NCBI GenBank assembly: GCA_017391465.1
Contig: JAFOYH010000012.1
Location: 1 to 23,201, forward strand
DNA from: Lachnospiraceae bacterium
Lineage (GTDB): Bacteria > Bacillota_A > Clostridia > Lachnospirales > Lachnospiraceae
Direction of reading: 5' to 3'
Length of the DNA: 23,201 bases
The position numbers were made by a program, and so were the translations under genes. The notes under the pieces are model-generated. The model worked only from the letters and a program-made list of their open reading frames with translations. It was not told the origin of the DNA and did not search any database. This document shows positions 6,961 through 13,796 of the stretch, in pieces (positions within the stretch are counted from its first letter, which is position 1; each line of letters opens with the position of its first letter).

Positions 6961-7991
6961 TACAGTACTATTATGAACTTTTAAATAAAGAGCAACAAAG
7001 AGCCTACTATGCTATGAAAGCAGGGCTGGAGGCTATGGCGCCATCTTTTCCGGTGCCAAGACTGAGCGGTCAGGAACTAACCGACATTTTCTTTATGCTG
7101 CGTTTGGATCATCCGGAGATTTTTTATGCTGTAAAATTTCGATATAAATATTATCCGGATTCGGAAAATGTGGAGATGATTCCGGAATATCTGTTTAAGA
7201 AAAAACAGTTAATAGAACATCAGAAAGCTATGGAAGCACGTGTAAAGAAATTGGCTCGTGCAGCAGAGAAGATGAATGAAAAAGAAAAGGAATTGTATAT
7301 TCATGATTTTATCTGCCAGAATGTGCGATATGATAAACTTAAAAAAGCCTATTCCCATGAGATTATTGGACCATTGGGTCAGGGGGTAGGTGTGTGCGAG
7401 GGTATTGCAAAATCTGTAAAAATTTTATGTGATGCATTAGGTATCTGGTGTGTCATTGCCATATCGGGAAATAATCCGGAAAAAGGGATTAAATATCGCC
7501 ATGCATGGAATATTGTAAAGATTGGCGACAAATATTATCATTTGGATGCGACCTTTGATAATTCGCTGGGAAGTCCGGACGAGATTCGAAGAGATTATTT
7601 TAATCTGCCGGATAAGCAGATTTTTAGAGATCATGAGCCTGTTCTTTGGCGAATGCCTTCCTGTGAAGACGGCAGCAGTACATATTATCAGGAGAAAAAG
7701 TTATCTTTTACAAAATATGAAGATGTTCGAAAACGTGCGATGCAGGCAGCTAAAAAGAATAAAAAGCTTCTGTTTCATTGGCGCGGAAGCATTTTGACAC
7801 GAGAAGTGCTGAATGAACTTTTTGATATTTTTAAAGAAGAGGCGGAGAAAAAGGGTAAGTTTGCTTATGTTTCTTTAAACTGGTCTCAGGCAGTCATGAA
7901 TGTATCTTTTGAGTCAGAACGACGTGAACAGCAAGTGAAGATGGAAGAAGCCAATGAGGGTGAATTATTTGATGAAAACGAAGAGGAATAA
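6957..7991 (+). CDS. Transglutaminase-like cysteine protease-fold protein
   Basis: A 344-residue protein whose middle carries the transglutaminase-like core: GVGVCEGIAKS with nucleophile Cys147, YRHAWNIVKI with His182 and YHLDATFD with Asp197, a complete triad. No signal peptide or membrane segment is visible, so it appears cytoplasmic, unlike many relatives that act on the cell wall; this is odd for the last gene of a surface-acylation unit. The N-terminal 110 residues are helical and charged, and the C-terminus is very acidic. Start overlaps the preceding stop (ATGA). The stop codon lies inside the left arm of the terminator hairpin. Confidence 0.8.
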   Translation: MIQYYYELLNKEQQRAYYAMKAGLEAMAPSFPVPRLSGQELTDIFFMLRLDHPEIFYAVKFRYKYYPDSENVEMIPEYLFKKKQLIEHQKAMEARVKKLARAAEKMNEKEKELYIHDFICQNVRYDKLKKAYSHEIIGPLGQGVGVCEGIAKSVKILCDALGIWCVIAISGNNPEKGIKYRHAWNIVKIGDKYYHLDATFDNSLGSPDEIRRDYFNLPDKQIFRDHEPVLWRMPSCEDGSSTYYQEKKLSFTKYEDVRKRAMQAAKKNKKLLFHWRGSILTREVLNELFDIFKEEAEKKGKFAYVSLNWSQAVMNVSFESERREQQVKMEEANEGELFDENEEE

Positions 7992-8018
7992 ATACCGTAG
8001 TGTATTTATTCCTCTTTT
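7981..8018. terminator. Shared terminator between convergent genes
   Basis: A perfect 15-bp stem (7981-7995 with 8002-8016) and six-base loop, followed by T4 on the plus strand. It ends the acylation unit; the MATE gene on the minus strand stops at 8026, so it may serve both, though the minus-strand T run is poor. Confidence 0.85.
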
Positions 8019-8025
8019 AGGTATA

Positions 8026-9417
8026 TCAAATCTGTTCGGATTTCAGCTGCATTTGTTCTAAGTATTTGACTTGTTTATATCCGAAGATTAAAACAATGAC
8101 AGCTGCAATGCCATCAGAAATTGGTCCCGCTAAAAGTACCCCATGTAACTCAAAATAGTTTGGAAGAATTAAAAGCATAGGAATCATAAGCAGTCCCTGA
8201 CGAATGACAGCCATCCAAAAACCAAGATTTGCTTTTCCGATTGCTGTACAAAACGTAGATGTTACCGGCTGCAGAGCATTTAAGAAAAGGACAGCCATAT
8301 AAATACGAATGTATGTGATGGAAAATTCGTAAAATAATGGATTGTCGGATCCAAATAAAGATAATAATGGTTTAGGGAATACCTGTAATAAAATATATGC
8401 TGTTACTGCAATGGTTGTACCATAGCGCAGTGCAAGCAGATAGGTTTCTTTAACACGACGATAATTTTTGCTTCCGAGATTAAAGCCCAAAATCGGCTGA
8501 CAGCCAATGGCAATGCCGATGACGCTGGATAAGAAGAACATGGCAACTTTGGTAATGGCTCCCGAACCTGCAATAACGATCTCGCTGCCGTAAACGGAGA
8601 GTGCGCCATAGGTTTTTAGGGCATTCATTTGGATGATCTGAGCACAAATGGCGAGGATATGTGTTGTAAATGTAGCAATACCAAGAGAGAAAATGCTTAG
8701 TACAATTGACGGATGAACAATAAAATCAGATTTTATAAGGGATACAGATTTTAATTGTCTAAGCAAATAAATCAAAGCAAGCAGTGCGGATAATAACTGT
8801 CCAAGCATTGTAGCAAGTGCGACACCGGAAATGCCCATATCAAAAACAAATAAAAAGATAGGGTCAAAAATCATATTAAAAACAGCGCCGGATAACAAAA
8901 CAAAGCTGGAATAATTTGGATTACCGTCGGCTCGGATAAAATAGGACATGCCTGTTGCAAAAATACCAAATGGTATACCAAGACAGATAATGCGTGCATA
9001 AGCTTTTGTTAAAGGCATCATAATCTTTGTAGCACCAAACAGATAGAGCATTGGTTCAAGAAAAACGGATGTCAGAAGTCCGATGAATATGCCGGAAAAA
9101 AGCAAAAGAACCAGCGCATTGCCAAAAACATTGGATGCGTTTTTCTTTTCATTTTTTCCAAGGTAGATGCTGAAGCGGGCAGCTGCTCCCATGCCTATCA
9201 GTGCAGAAAGTGCAGTGATTACGGCGGAAAGTGGAAAAACAATATTGGTTGCAGCAATTCCAAGATCACCGATGCCCCATCCGATAAACATCTGGTCAAC
9301 GATGTTATGAACGGAGTTGACGAGCTGACTGATAATGCCCGGAATAGCAAATTTCCAGATGATTTTATGAATTGGTTCTGTAGCCAGTGGGTTGCTGACT
9401 GGGTTCCGTGTATGCAT
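8026..9417 (-). CDS. MATE family efflux transporter
   Basis: A 463-residue, 12-helix membrane protein with two MatE halves. The N-terminal half shows VDQMFIG (about 41-47), IRADGNPNYSSFVLLSGAVFN-type sequence near 166-185 and a DPIFLFVF strip; the second half contains the QPILGFNLGSKNYRRVKE block. These are marks of the MATE exporters that use a Na+ or H+ gradient to expel cationic drugs or metabolites. The substrate is not indicated. The start is fixed by AAGGGGGGAT upstream of the ATG at 9417. It stands alone on the minus strand, divergent from thioredoxin, and no convincing promoter was found in the A/T-rich 9418-9568 stretch. Confidence 0.9.
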   Translation of the reverse strand: MHTRNPVSNPLATEPIHKIIWKFAIPGIISQLVNSVHNIVDQMFIGWGIGDLGIAATNIVFPLSAVITALSALIGMGAAARFSIYLGKNEKKNASNVFGNALVLLLFSGIFIGLLTSVFLEPMLYLFGATKIMMPLTKAYARIICLGIPFGIFATGMSYFIRADGNPNYSSFVLLSGAVFNMIFDPIFLFVFDMGISGVALATMLGQLLSALLALIYLLRQLKSVSLIKSDFIVHPSIVLSIFSLGIATFTTHILAICAQIIQMNALKTYGALSVYGSEIVIAGSGAITKVAMFFLSSVIGIAIGCQPILGFNLGSKNYRRVKETYLLALRYGTTIAVTAYILLQVFPKPLLSLFGSDNPLFYEFSITYIRIYMAVLFLNALQPVTSTFCTAIGKANLGFWMAVIRQGLLMIPMLLILPNYFELHGVLLAGPISDGIAAVIVLIFGYKQVKYLEQMQLKSEQI

Positions 9418-9568
9418 GAAATCCCCCCTTTTTTACTTGTTCCAAAGATAGGATATCAAAGGAAATGTCTATTGTAAATTCAAGAATCCAAATTCGATAA
9501 AAATTAAAAAAATATTAAAAAGTTGCTTTTGCAACATACAAAAAAGAGATGATTTGGTAAGATAAGAC

Positions 9569-9597
9569 TAACAAAAACAAAGGTTTTTGGTTATAAT
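9569..9597 (+). promoter_or_regulatory. Probable promoter of the thioredoxin gene
   Basis: A perfect TATAAT (9592-9597) has a weak -35 (TAACAA, 9569-9574) at 17 bases. A small GTTGC-TTTT-GCAAC hairpin lies upstream (9522-9535) inside the divergent spacer. Confidence 0.5.
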
Positions 9598-9639
9598 AAA
9601 AATAAGAGAAATGTTTAGATATATAAGGAGGAAACAAAT

Positions 9640-9951
9640 ATGTTAGAAGTAATGGTATCCAAAAATAATTTTGAAAATGAAGTATTAAATGAAAAAGGTA
9701 TTGTATTAGTAGATTTTTTTGCAAACTGGTGTGGTCCGTGCAAGATGCTCTCACCTGTACTTAGCCAGGTCGCAGAAGAATATAAAGATGAGGTAAAAGT
9801 ATGTAAGATTAATATCGATGAAGAAATCGAATTAGCACAGCAGTATCAGATTGCAAGTATTCCAGCATTACTTGTATTTAAAGATGGCAAGGTAGTCAAT
9901 CAGTCTGTTGGATTTGTTCCAAAAAAAGCGATTGAAAAGCTGTGGAAATAA
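9640..9951 (+). CDS. trxA: Thioredoxin
   Basis: A 103-residue single-domain protein with the canonical active site FFANWCGPCKML (Cys-Gly-Pro-Cys), the cis-proline strip IASIPALLVFKDGK and the C-terminal helix, all in the standard positions. It reduces disulfides in the cytoplasm; the reductase is not in the window. AAGGAGG lies 8 bases before the ATG. It is monocistronic, between its own promoter and a strong terminator. Another in-frame ATG follows four codons later but has no ribosome site. Confidence 0.95.
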   Translation: MLEVMVSKNNFENEVLNEKGIVLVDFFANWCGPCKMLSPVLSQVAEEYKDEVKVCKINIDEEIELAQQYQIASIPALLVFKDGKVVNQSVGFVPKKAIEKLWK

Positions 9952-9991
9952 AAAGTGTAAGCCCTTCTTTCTAAAACATAAATAAAATGTC

Positions 9992-10035
9992 GAATCCAGT
10001 CGAACAAGAATTATTGTATCGGCTGGGTTCTTTTT
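9992..10035 (+). terminator. Terminator of trxA
   Basis: GAATCCAGTCGA (9992-10003) pairs with TCGGCTGGGTTC (10019-10030), 12 pairs including two G-T, followed by T5. Confidence 0.85.
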
Positions 10036-10058
10036 GTATTTCATGAAAATATATCTGG

Positions 10059-10067
10059 TGTTATAAT
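10059..10067 (+). promoter_or_regulatory. Extended -10 promoter
   Basis: TGT followed by TATAAT (10062-10067), about 39 bases before the start codon at 10106; the -35 region is poor. Confidence 0.5.
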
Positions 10068-10105
10068 ATAAACATAAGTAAAAAATTGAGAGATGATCAT
10101 AAAAC

Positions 10106-10645
10106 ATGAAATTATTATTAAAACGTCTGACAATGATTAGTTTGTTTTTAATGATTGTAAGTATGATTTTATACAATAAATTGAATATAGGTTTGTTTTT
10201 TTCATTGGCAATTACCTTTGGTACAACTTTTTATCACTTTGCCATGCGATTGACTGTTGGAGGGATGATTGATTACATTATGAAAAATCAGGCCGATTAT
10301 CACAAGAAATGGTATCAGCCATTACCGTTTGAAAAATCACTGTACAAAAAATTGAAAGTCAAACGATGGAAGCGTAAGATGCCGACTTATGATCCGATTC
10401 AGTTTTCTGTGGAAAAGAAATCTTACGATGCCATTGCACAGGCAATGTGTCAGGCAGAGATTGTGCACGAAGTGATTATTATATTTAGTTTCTTGCCAGT
10501 GTTGGCATCGTATTGGTTTGGATCATTCGCTGTATTTATGATAACATCCATCGGTGCAGCTGCATTTGATTTGATGTTTGTGATGATACAGAGATATAAT
10601 CGACCAAGAATTGTAAAGCTTGCAGAAAGGGAAAAAATAGTGTAA
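10106..10645 (+). CDS. CrtO-like membrane protein of unknown function
   Basis: A 179-residue membrane protein with two hydrophobic helices at the N-terminus (about 8-47), a basic middle region, and two more at about 122-160. The middle WYQPLPFEKSLYKKLKVKRWKRKMP and the C-terminal QRYNRPRI resemble the small CrtO-type family named after glycosyl-diaponeurosporenoate acyltransferase; the resemblance is from memory and no carotenoid genes are nearby, so an acyltransferase role on another lipid is only a guess. The ribosome site is weak (GAGAG about 13 bases upstream), so the start is less certain; an internal ATG ten codons later is an alternative. Confidence 0.6.
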   Translation: MKLLLKRLTMISLFLMIVSMILYNKLNIGLFFSLAITFGTTFYHFAMRLTVGGMIDYIMKNQADYHKKWYQPLPFEKSLYKKLKVKRWKRKMPTYDPIQFSVEKKSYDAIAQAMCQAEIVHEVIIIFSFLPVLASYWFGSFAVFMITSIGAAAFDLMFVMIQRYNRPRIVKLAEREKIV

Positions 10646-10693
10646 ATTTATAGATGAAAAATCTAGTTGCGACAGATCAGGGAGGTTTTACAT

Positions 10694-10780
10694 ATGAATT
10701 TAGATGAATGGTTAGTGAATTCGATTGAAGTTATTGTTTTGTGTATCGCAGCAACACTTATTTTTAGAAAAAAGAAGTAA
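10694..10780 (+). CDS. 28-residue single-span membrane peptide
   Basis: GGGAGG (10680-10685) lies 8 bases before an ATG that opens a 28-codon frame: an acidic N-terminus (MNLDEW), one hydrophobic span (about residues 13-24) and a basic end (FRKKK). The frame ends 9 bases before a textbook terminator with a GAAA loop, so the boundaries of a real gene are all present. The arrangement predicts a peptide with its C-terminus inside the cell. It starts 48 bases after the CrtO-like gene and is probably co-transcribed. Function unknown; small membrane peptides often regulate a membrane partner or are toxins, but there is no evidence for either here. Confidence 0.6.
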   Translation: MNLDEWLVNSIEVIVLCIAATLIFRKKK

Positions 10781-10789
10781 GGATATAAA

Positions 10790-10818
10790 GGAAGAGACGA
10801 AAGTTTCTTCCCTTTTTT
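10790..10818 (+). terminator. Terminator of the small-peptide gene
   Basis: GGAAGAGAC (10790-10798), loop GAAA, GTTTCTTCC (10803-10811), one C and T6. Confidence 0.9.
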
Positions 10819-10835
10819 GCATTTTGCACAAATAA

Positions 10836-10860
10836 ATGATGCGTATTTTATGCGCATCAT
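10836..10860. other. Hairpin without T-tract
   Basis: ATGATGCG (10836-10843) and CGCATCAT (10853-10860) form an 8-bp stem. It is not followed by T residues and lies between two terminators, so it has no assigned role. Confidence 0.4.
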
Positions 10861-10895
10861 CAATTGAGAAGTTGAAAAATAAAATCAAGACGATG

Positions 10896-10950
10896 AAAAG
10901 CCAGGACACCGAGGGCATATCACGCCTCCGGAAAGTGTCACTGGCTTTTT
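10896..10950. terminator. Long bidirectional terminator
   Basis: AAAAGCCAG and GACAC (10896-10909) pair with GTGTC and CTGGCTTTT (10935-10949) with a single bulged A; an inner GAGG/CCTC pairing is possible. T5 follows on the plus strand and T4 on the minus strand, so it probably ends the aldo/keto reductase gene whose stop is at 10966. Confidence 0.7.
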
Positions 10951-10965
10951 ATAATTATTGGAACA

Positions 10966-11922
10966 TTAATACATAATGACGGCTCTGACCGGACAGACCG
11001 GACTGCAGTATCCGCAAGTTAAACATTTGTCGTGGTTAACTTCAGCAAGACCTTTATCATTGTAGAAGATAGCACCGGCAGGGCAGGCGTTTTTGCAGGC
11101 ACCGCAGCCTTCACAGTCTTCCTGATTGACATAGACTTTTTTCTTGGAAACGTCCGGATTATAGTTTTTGTCCATAGAGCCATCGAGATAGGCTATTAAG
11201 TCATCGACTTCGGAAATCTTTCCGAAACCAATCATGACCGAATCGATTTCAGGAATGGAGTAAACATAGTTTAAAGCTTCCTGATAGTGATCGGTAAGAC
11301 CACCGCCTCCAAAAGCCTTCATGGAAAAGACGCCTTTCCCTGCATCATGGCAGGCTTTGATAGATTGTATCATTTCTTCTTTGGAGGCAAATTCATCGCC
11401 TTTGCGAATACCTAGACTTGCATAGTTGATCAGTGGGAAAACTACGTCCAAATCATCCATGGAAGCTGCTTTTAGCGTAATATCGACATGATGGGTAGAA
11501 AGGCCAATGGCACGTACTAAGCCTTCTTTTTTTGCATCTTTTAATGCATTCCACGCTCCTTTGCGTAAGTCAAGTTGGTGAGGGCGAACTTCGTGCATTA
11601 AAAAGATATCAATGACATCACGCTGCATTGCTTCACGGGCTTCGTGGATGGCTTCCATCATTTCATCATAAGTTTCGCATAATGATTTGGAGCAGATAAC
11701 GACATCATCGAATTCACCATTTTCTAAAGCCTTACTGATATAAGGATAAGTCCGATAGTACTGAGCGGTATCAATAAAATTTATTCCTTGTTTTAAGGCA
11801 TAACGGATAATTTCAGCACCTTCTTCAACGGGAAGAGCCAATTGACTTGGACCCATGGGAAGGACTCCAAATCCGGCAATGGTAACCTCAAGACCGGTAT
11901 GACCTAATTTATTTTTTTTCAT
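10966..11922 (-). CDS. Aldo/keto reductase with C-terminal 2x[4Fe-4S] ferredoxin domain
   Basis: A 318-residue protein. The reductase barrel carries the usual tetrad Asp51, Tyr56, Lys79 and His110. The tail has two ferredoxin motifs: Cys270/273/276/280 and Cys300/303/306/310. Such fusions occur in anaerobes and may exchange electrons between ferredoxin and a carbonyl substrate; substrate and cofactor use are not known here. The start is the ATG at 11922, preceded by AAAGGA at 7 bases; a frame extension to a TTG two codons earlier would leave no room for the ribosome site and is rejected. It stands alone and converges on the small-peptide gene. Confidence 0.88.
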   Translation of the reverse strand: MKKNKLGHTGLEVTIAGFGVLPMGPSQLALPVEEGAEIIRYALKQGINFIDTAQYYRTYPYISKALENGEFDDVVICSKSLCETYDEMMEAIHEAREAMQRDVIDIFLMHEVRPHQLDLRKGAWNALKDAKKEGLVRAIGLSTHHVDITLKAASMDDLDVVFPLINYASLGIRKGDEFASKEEMIQSIKACHDAGKGVFSMKAFGGGGLTDHYQEALNYVYSIPEIDSVMIGFGKISEVDDLIAYLDGSMDKNYNPDVSKKKVYVNQEDCEGCGACKNACPAGAIFYNDKGLAEVNHDKCLTCGYCSPVCPVRAVIMY

Positions 11923-12045
11923 GAACAAATCCTTTCTGAACCCTTTTATGGGAACCTAAGTTAAAGTAATAATCTTAATGAATTTTAAAAGTATATCATT
12001 GGAATTTTGGAAAAGCAAGGGAATAAAACAGATTAATAAAACATC

Positions 12046-12075
12046 TTGTGTTATATTTATTGTGTGGGGTACACT
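12046..12075 (+). promoter_or_regulatory. Promoter of the HD hydrolase gene
   Basis: TTGTGT (12046-12051), an 18-base spacer and TACACT (12070-12075), about 27 bases before the start codon. Confidence 0.5.
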
Positions 12076-12102
12076 GTAAATCGAAGTGTTCGGAGGTGTG
12101 AT

Positions 12103-12759
12103 ATGACATTTGAAGAAAAGATTACAATGAAAAGAAAAGAAAGCAAACCTAAGGATCGTTTTTTTCATGAAGAACATATGTATACCTATATAAAAACCTA
12201 TGCGTCACTTAAACAGATGGATCAGACGATGAAAGCACTGCCGTATGCACGAAAAATGCATGAAGGTCAGTATCGAAAAGGGGAAGCAAAAGTACCATAT
12301 ATTTATCATCCATTATTAGTTGCATGTCAGGCGTTGTCTTTAGGGTTGGATTCAGATGATTTAATTGCAACTGCATTACTTCATGATGTATGCGAGGATT
12401 GCGGCGTGTTACCGGACGAACTTCCGATGGGTGAATCGGTTAAAACGGCGGTTGCTTTGCTTACGAAAGATGACACCTATGATTCCAAATCTCATGCATG
12501 TAAAGAAAAGTATTATGGTGCCATCGCAAAGAATGAGTTGGCGGTGATGGTGAAAATATTGGATCGCTGCAATAATATCTCCGGTATTGCCGGAGGATTT
12601 ACAAAAAAGAGGATGATGGAATATATCGAGGAAACAGAAAAATGGTTTTATCCATTGATAGAGAATGCAAAAACAGACTTTTCTCAGTATGCCAATGCGT
12701 TGTTTGCAATGAAATATCATATGATTAGTGTTGTTGAGGCGATTAAACATTTGATTTAA
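12103..12759 (+). CDS. Stand-alone RelA/SpoT-like HD phosphohydrolase
   Basis: A 218-residue protein made of one HD domain of the RelA/SpoT hydrolase type. Visible are ARKMHEGQYRKGEAKVPYIYHP (49-70; the family's RKSGEPYIxHP strip), LLHDVCED (92-99, His94/Asp95 and Glu98/Asp99) and KILDRCNNIS (151-160, matching the family's KLADRLHN). There is no synthetase domain or C-terminal regulatory part. Size and motifs fit small alarmone hydrolases (MESH1 type) that degrade (p)ppGpp, an inferred activity. The start is the ATG at 12103, six bases after GGAGG (12092-12096); a longer frame reaching back to 12046 would begin inside the promoter and lacks a ribosome site. Confidence 0.75.
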   Translation: MTFEEKITMKRKESKPKDRFFHEEHMYTYIKTYASLKQMDQTMKALPYARKMHEGQYRKGEAKVPYIYHPLLVACQALSLGLDSDDLIATALLHDVCEDCGVLPDELPMGESVKTAVALLTKDDTYDSKSHACKEKYYGAIAKNELAVMVKILDRCNNISGIAGGFTKKRMMEYIEETEKWFYPLIENAKTDFSQYANALFAMKYHMISVVEAIKHLI

Positions 12760-12789
12760 AAAGAGACGATAGATGAAGAACATATTTTA

Positions 12790-12798
12790 TGTTATAAT
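12790..12798 (+). promoter_or_regulatory. Extended -10 promoter of the YitT gene
   Basis: TGT followed by TATAAT (12793-12798), 40 bases before the ATG at 12838; the -35 region is weak. Confidence 0.55.
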
Positions 12799-12837
12799 AG
12801 CCATGTTTTTAATATGATTTTGAGGAGATACAGGACA

Positions 12838-13686
12838 ATGAAAGTAAAAGAAAACATTAAGGAATTTCTGATTATTACATTTGCAACGATTATTGTTGCG
12901 GCAGCAGTATTCTTCTTCTTAGTACCTGGTAAGGTTTCTGTTGGAAGTATTTCAGGTCTGGCCATTGTATTGGCAAATTTCATACCTTTATCCGTATCTG
13001 TACTTACCATGATTATGAATGTGCTTCTTCTGATTATCGGTTTTTTACTGGTAGGTCGTGAATTTGGAATTAAAACGGTATATACATCCATTTTGCTTCC
13101 GGCAGCTATGTGGGCATTTGAGTCAATTTTTCCAAATAATCAGTCTTTGACAGGGGATCAGACATTAGATGCTATTGGATATTGCGTATTTGTAAGTATA
13201 GGGCTTGCAATACTTTTTAATCGAAATGCTTCATCGGGTGGTTTGGATATCATTGCCAAGTTGTTGAATAAGTTTTTTCACATGGAGCTTGGAAAGGCTA
13301 TGGGTATGGCTGGTATGGCAGTGGCATTATCCTCTGCTTTTGCCTATGATTCCAAAACAGTCGTTTTGAGTATACTTGGTACATATTTTAACGGAATTGT
13401 TCTGGACTATATGATTTTTGGTTCAACCATTAAAAAACGTGTATGTATTATTTCTAAAAAGCATGAGGAGATTATGAAATTTATACTTTTTGAATTACAT
13501 AGTGGTGCAACCAATTATCATGCTTATGGTGCATATTCTGGAGAACAGCGATGGGAGATCAATACCATTGTGGATAAGAGTGAATATTTGAAATTATTTA
13601 ATTATATTGTGAAGACAGATCCGGATGCATTTGTGACAGTATATGCGGTGAATGAAATGCGATATAAACCAAAAGTGGTAAAATAA
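12838..13686 (+). CDS. YitT family membrane protein
   Basis: A 282-residue protein with five or six membrane segments (about residues 10-190), the conserved VPGKVSVGSISGLAIV and NRNASSGGLDIIAK strips of the YitT family, and a C-terminal cytoplasmic DUF2179-type domain (about 195-280, with VCIISKKHEEI and INTIVDKSEYLKL). The family is widespread in Firmicutes; its transport role is not settled. The ATG at 12838 has GAGGAG ten bases upstream; an ATG eight codons earlier at 12814 lacks a ribosome site and is rejected. No terminator is seen before the next promoter. Confidence 0.88.
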   Translation: MKVKENIKEFLIITFATIIVAAAVFFFLVPGKVSVGSISGLAIVLANFIPLSVSVLTMIMNVLLLIIGFLLVGREFGIKTVYTSILLPAAMWAFESIFPNNQSLTGDQTLDAIGYCVFVSIGLAILFNRNASSGGLDIIAKLLNKFFHMELGKAMGMAGMAVALSSAFAYDSKTVVLSILGTYFNGIVLDYMIFGSTIKKRVCIISKKHEEIMKFILFELHSGATNYHAYGAYSGEQRWEINTIVDKSEYLKLFNYIVKTDPDAFVTVYAVNEMRYKPKVVK

Positions 13687-13708
13687 GATGAATAAATATT
13701 CCTTAAAG

Positions 13709-13738
13709 TTTACATTTATACATAAACGATGCTAATAT
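13709..13738 (+). promoter_or_regulatory. Promoter of the YfcC transporter gene
   Basis: TTTACA (13709-13714), an 18-base spacer and TAATAT (13733-13738), with TGC just before the -10 box. Confidence 0.6.
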
Positions 13739-13764
13739 AGTATAAAAGTGAAATTATATGCATT

Positions 13765-13796
13765 TTTGAGGTGATTTATGTTTGAGGTGATTTATG
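13765..13796 (+). repeat. Tandem duplication of the translation start region
   Basis: The 16 bases tttgaggtgatttatg occur twice in direct succession (13765-13780, 13781-13796). Each copy has a GAGGTG ribosome site and an ATG. The first ATG (13778) opens a nine-codon frame, MFEVIYDRR, that ends at 13807 inside the transporter gene in the +1 frame; the second ATG (13794) is the transporter start. The two starts therefore compete. Confidence 0.9.

Noticed and set aside
9868..10176. 102-codon minus-strand frame
   Set aside because: Overlaps trxA, its terminator and the next promoter; no ribosome site or family resemblance.
12409..12783. 124-codon minus-strand frame
   Set aside because: Antisense to the HD hydrolase gene, whose motifs are clear; no ribosome site.
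13688..13735. 15-codon frame just after the YitT gene
   Set aside because: No ribosome site, and it overlaps the transporter promoter.
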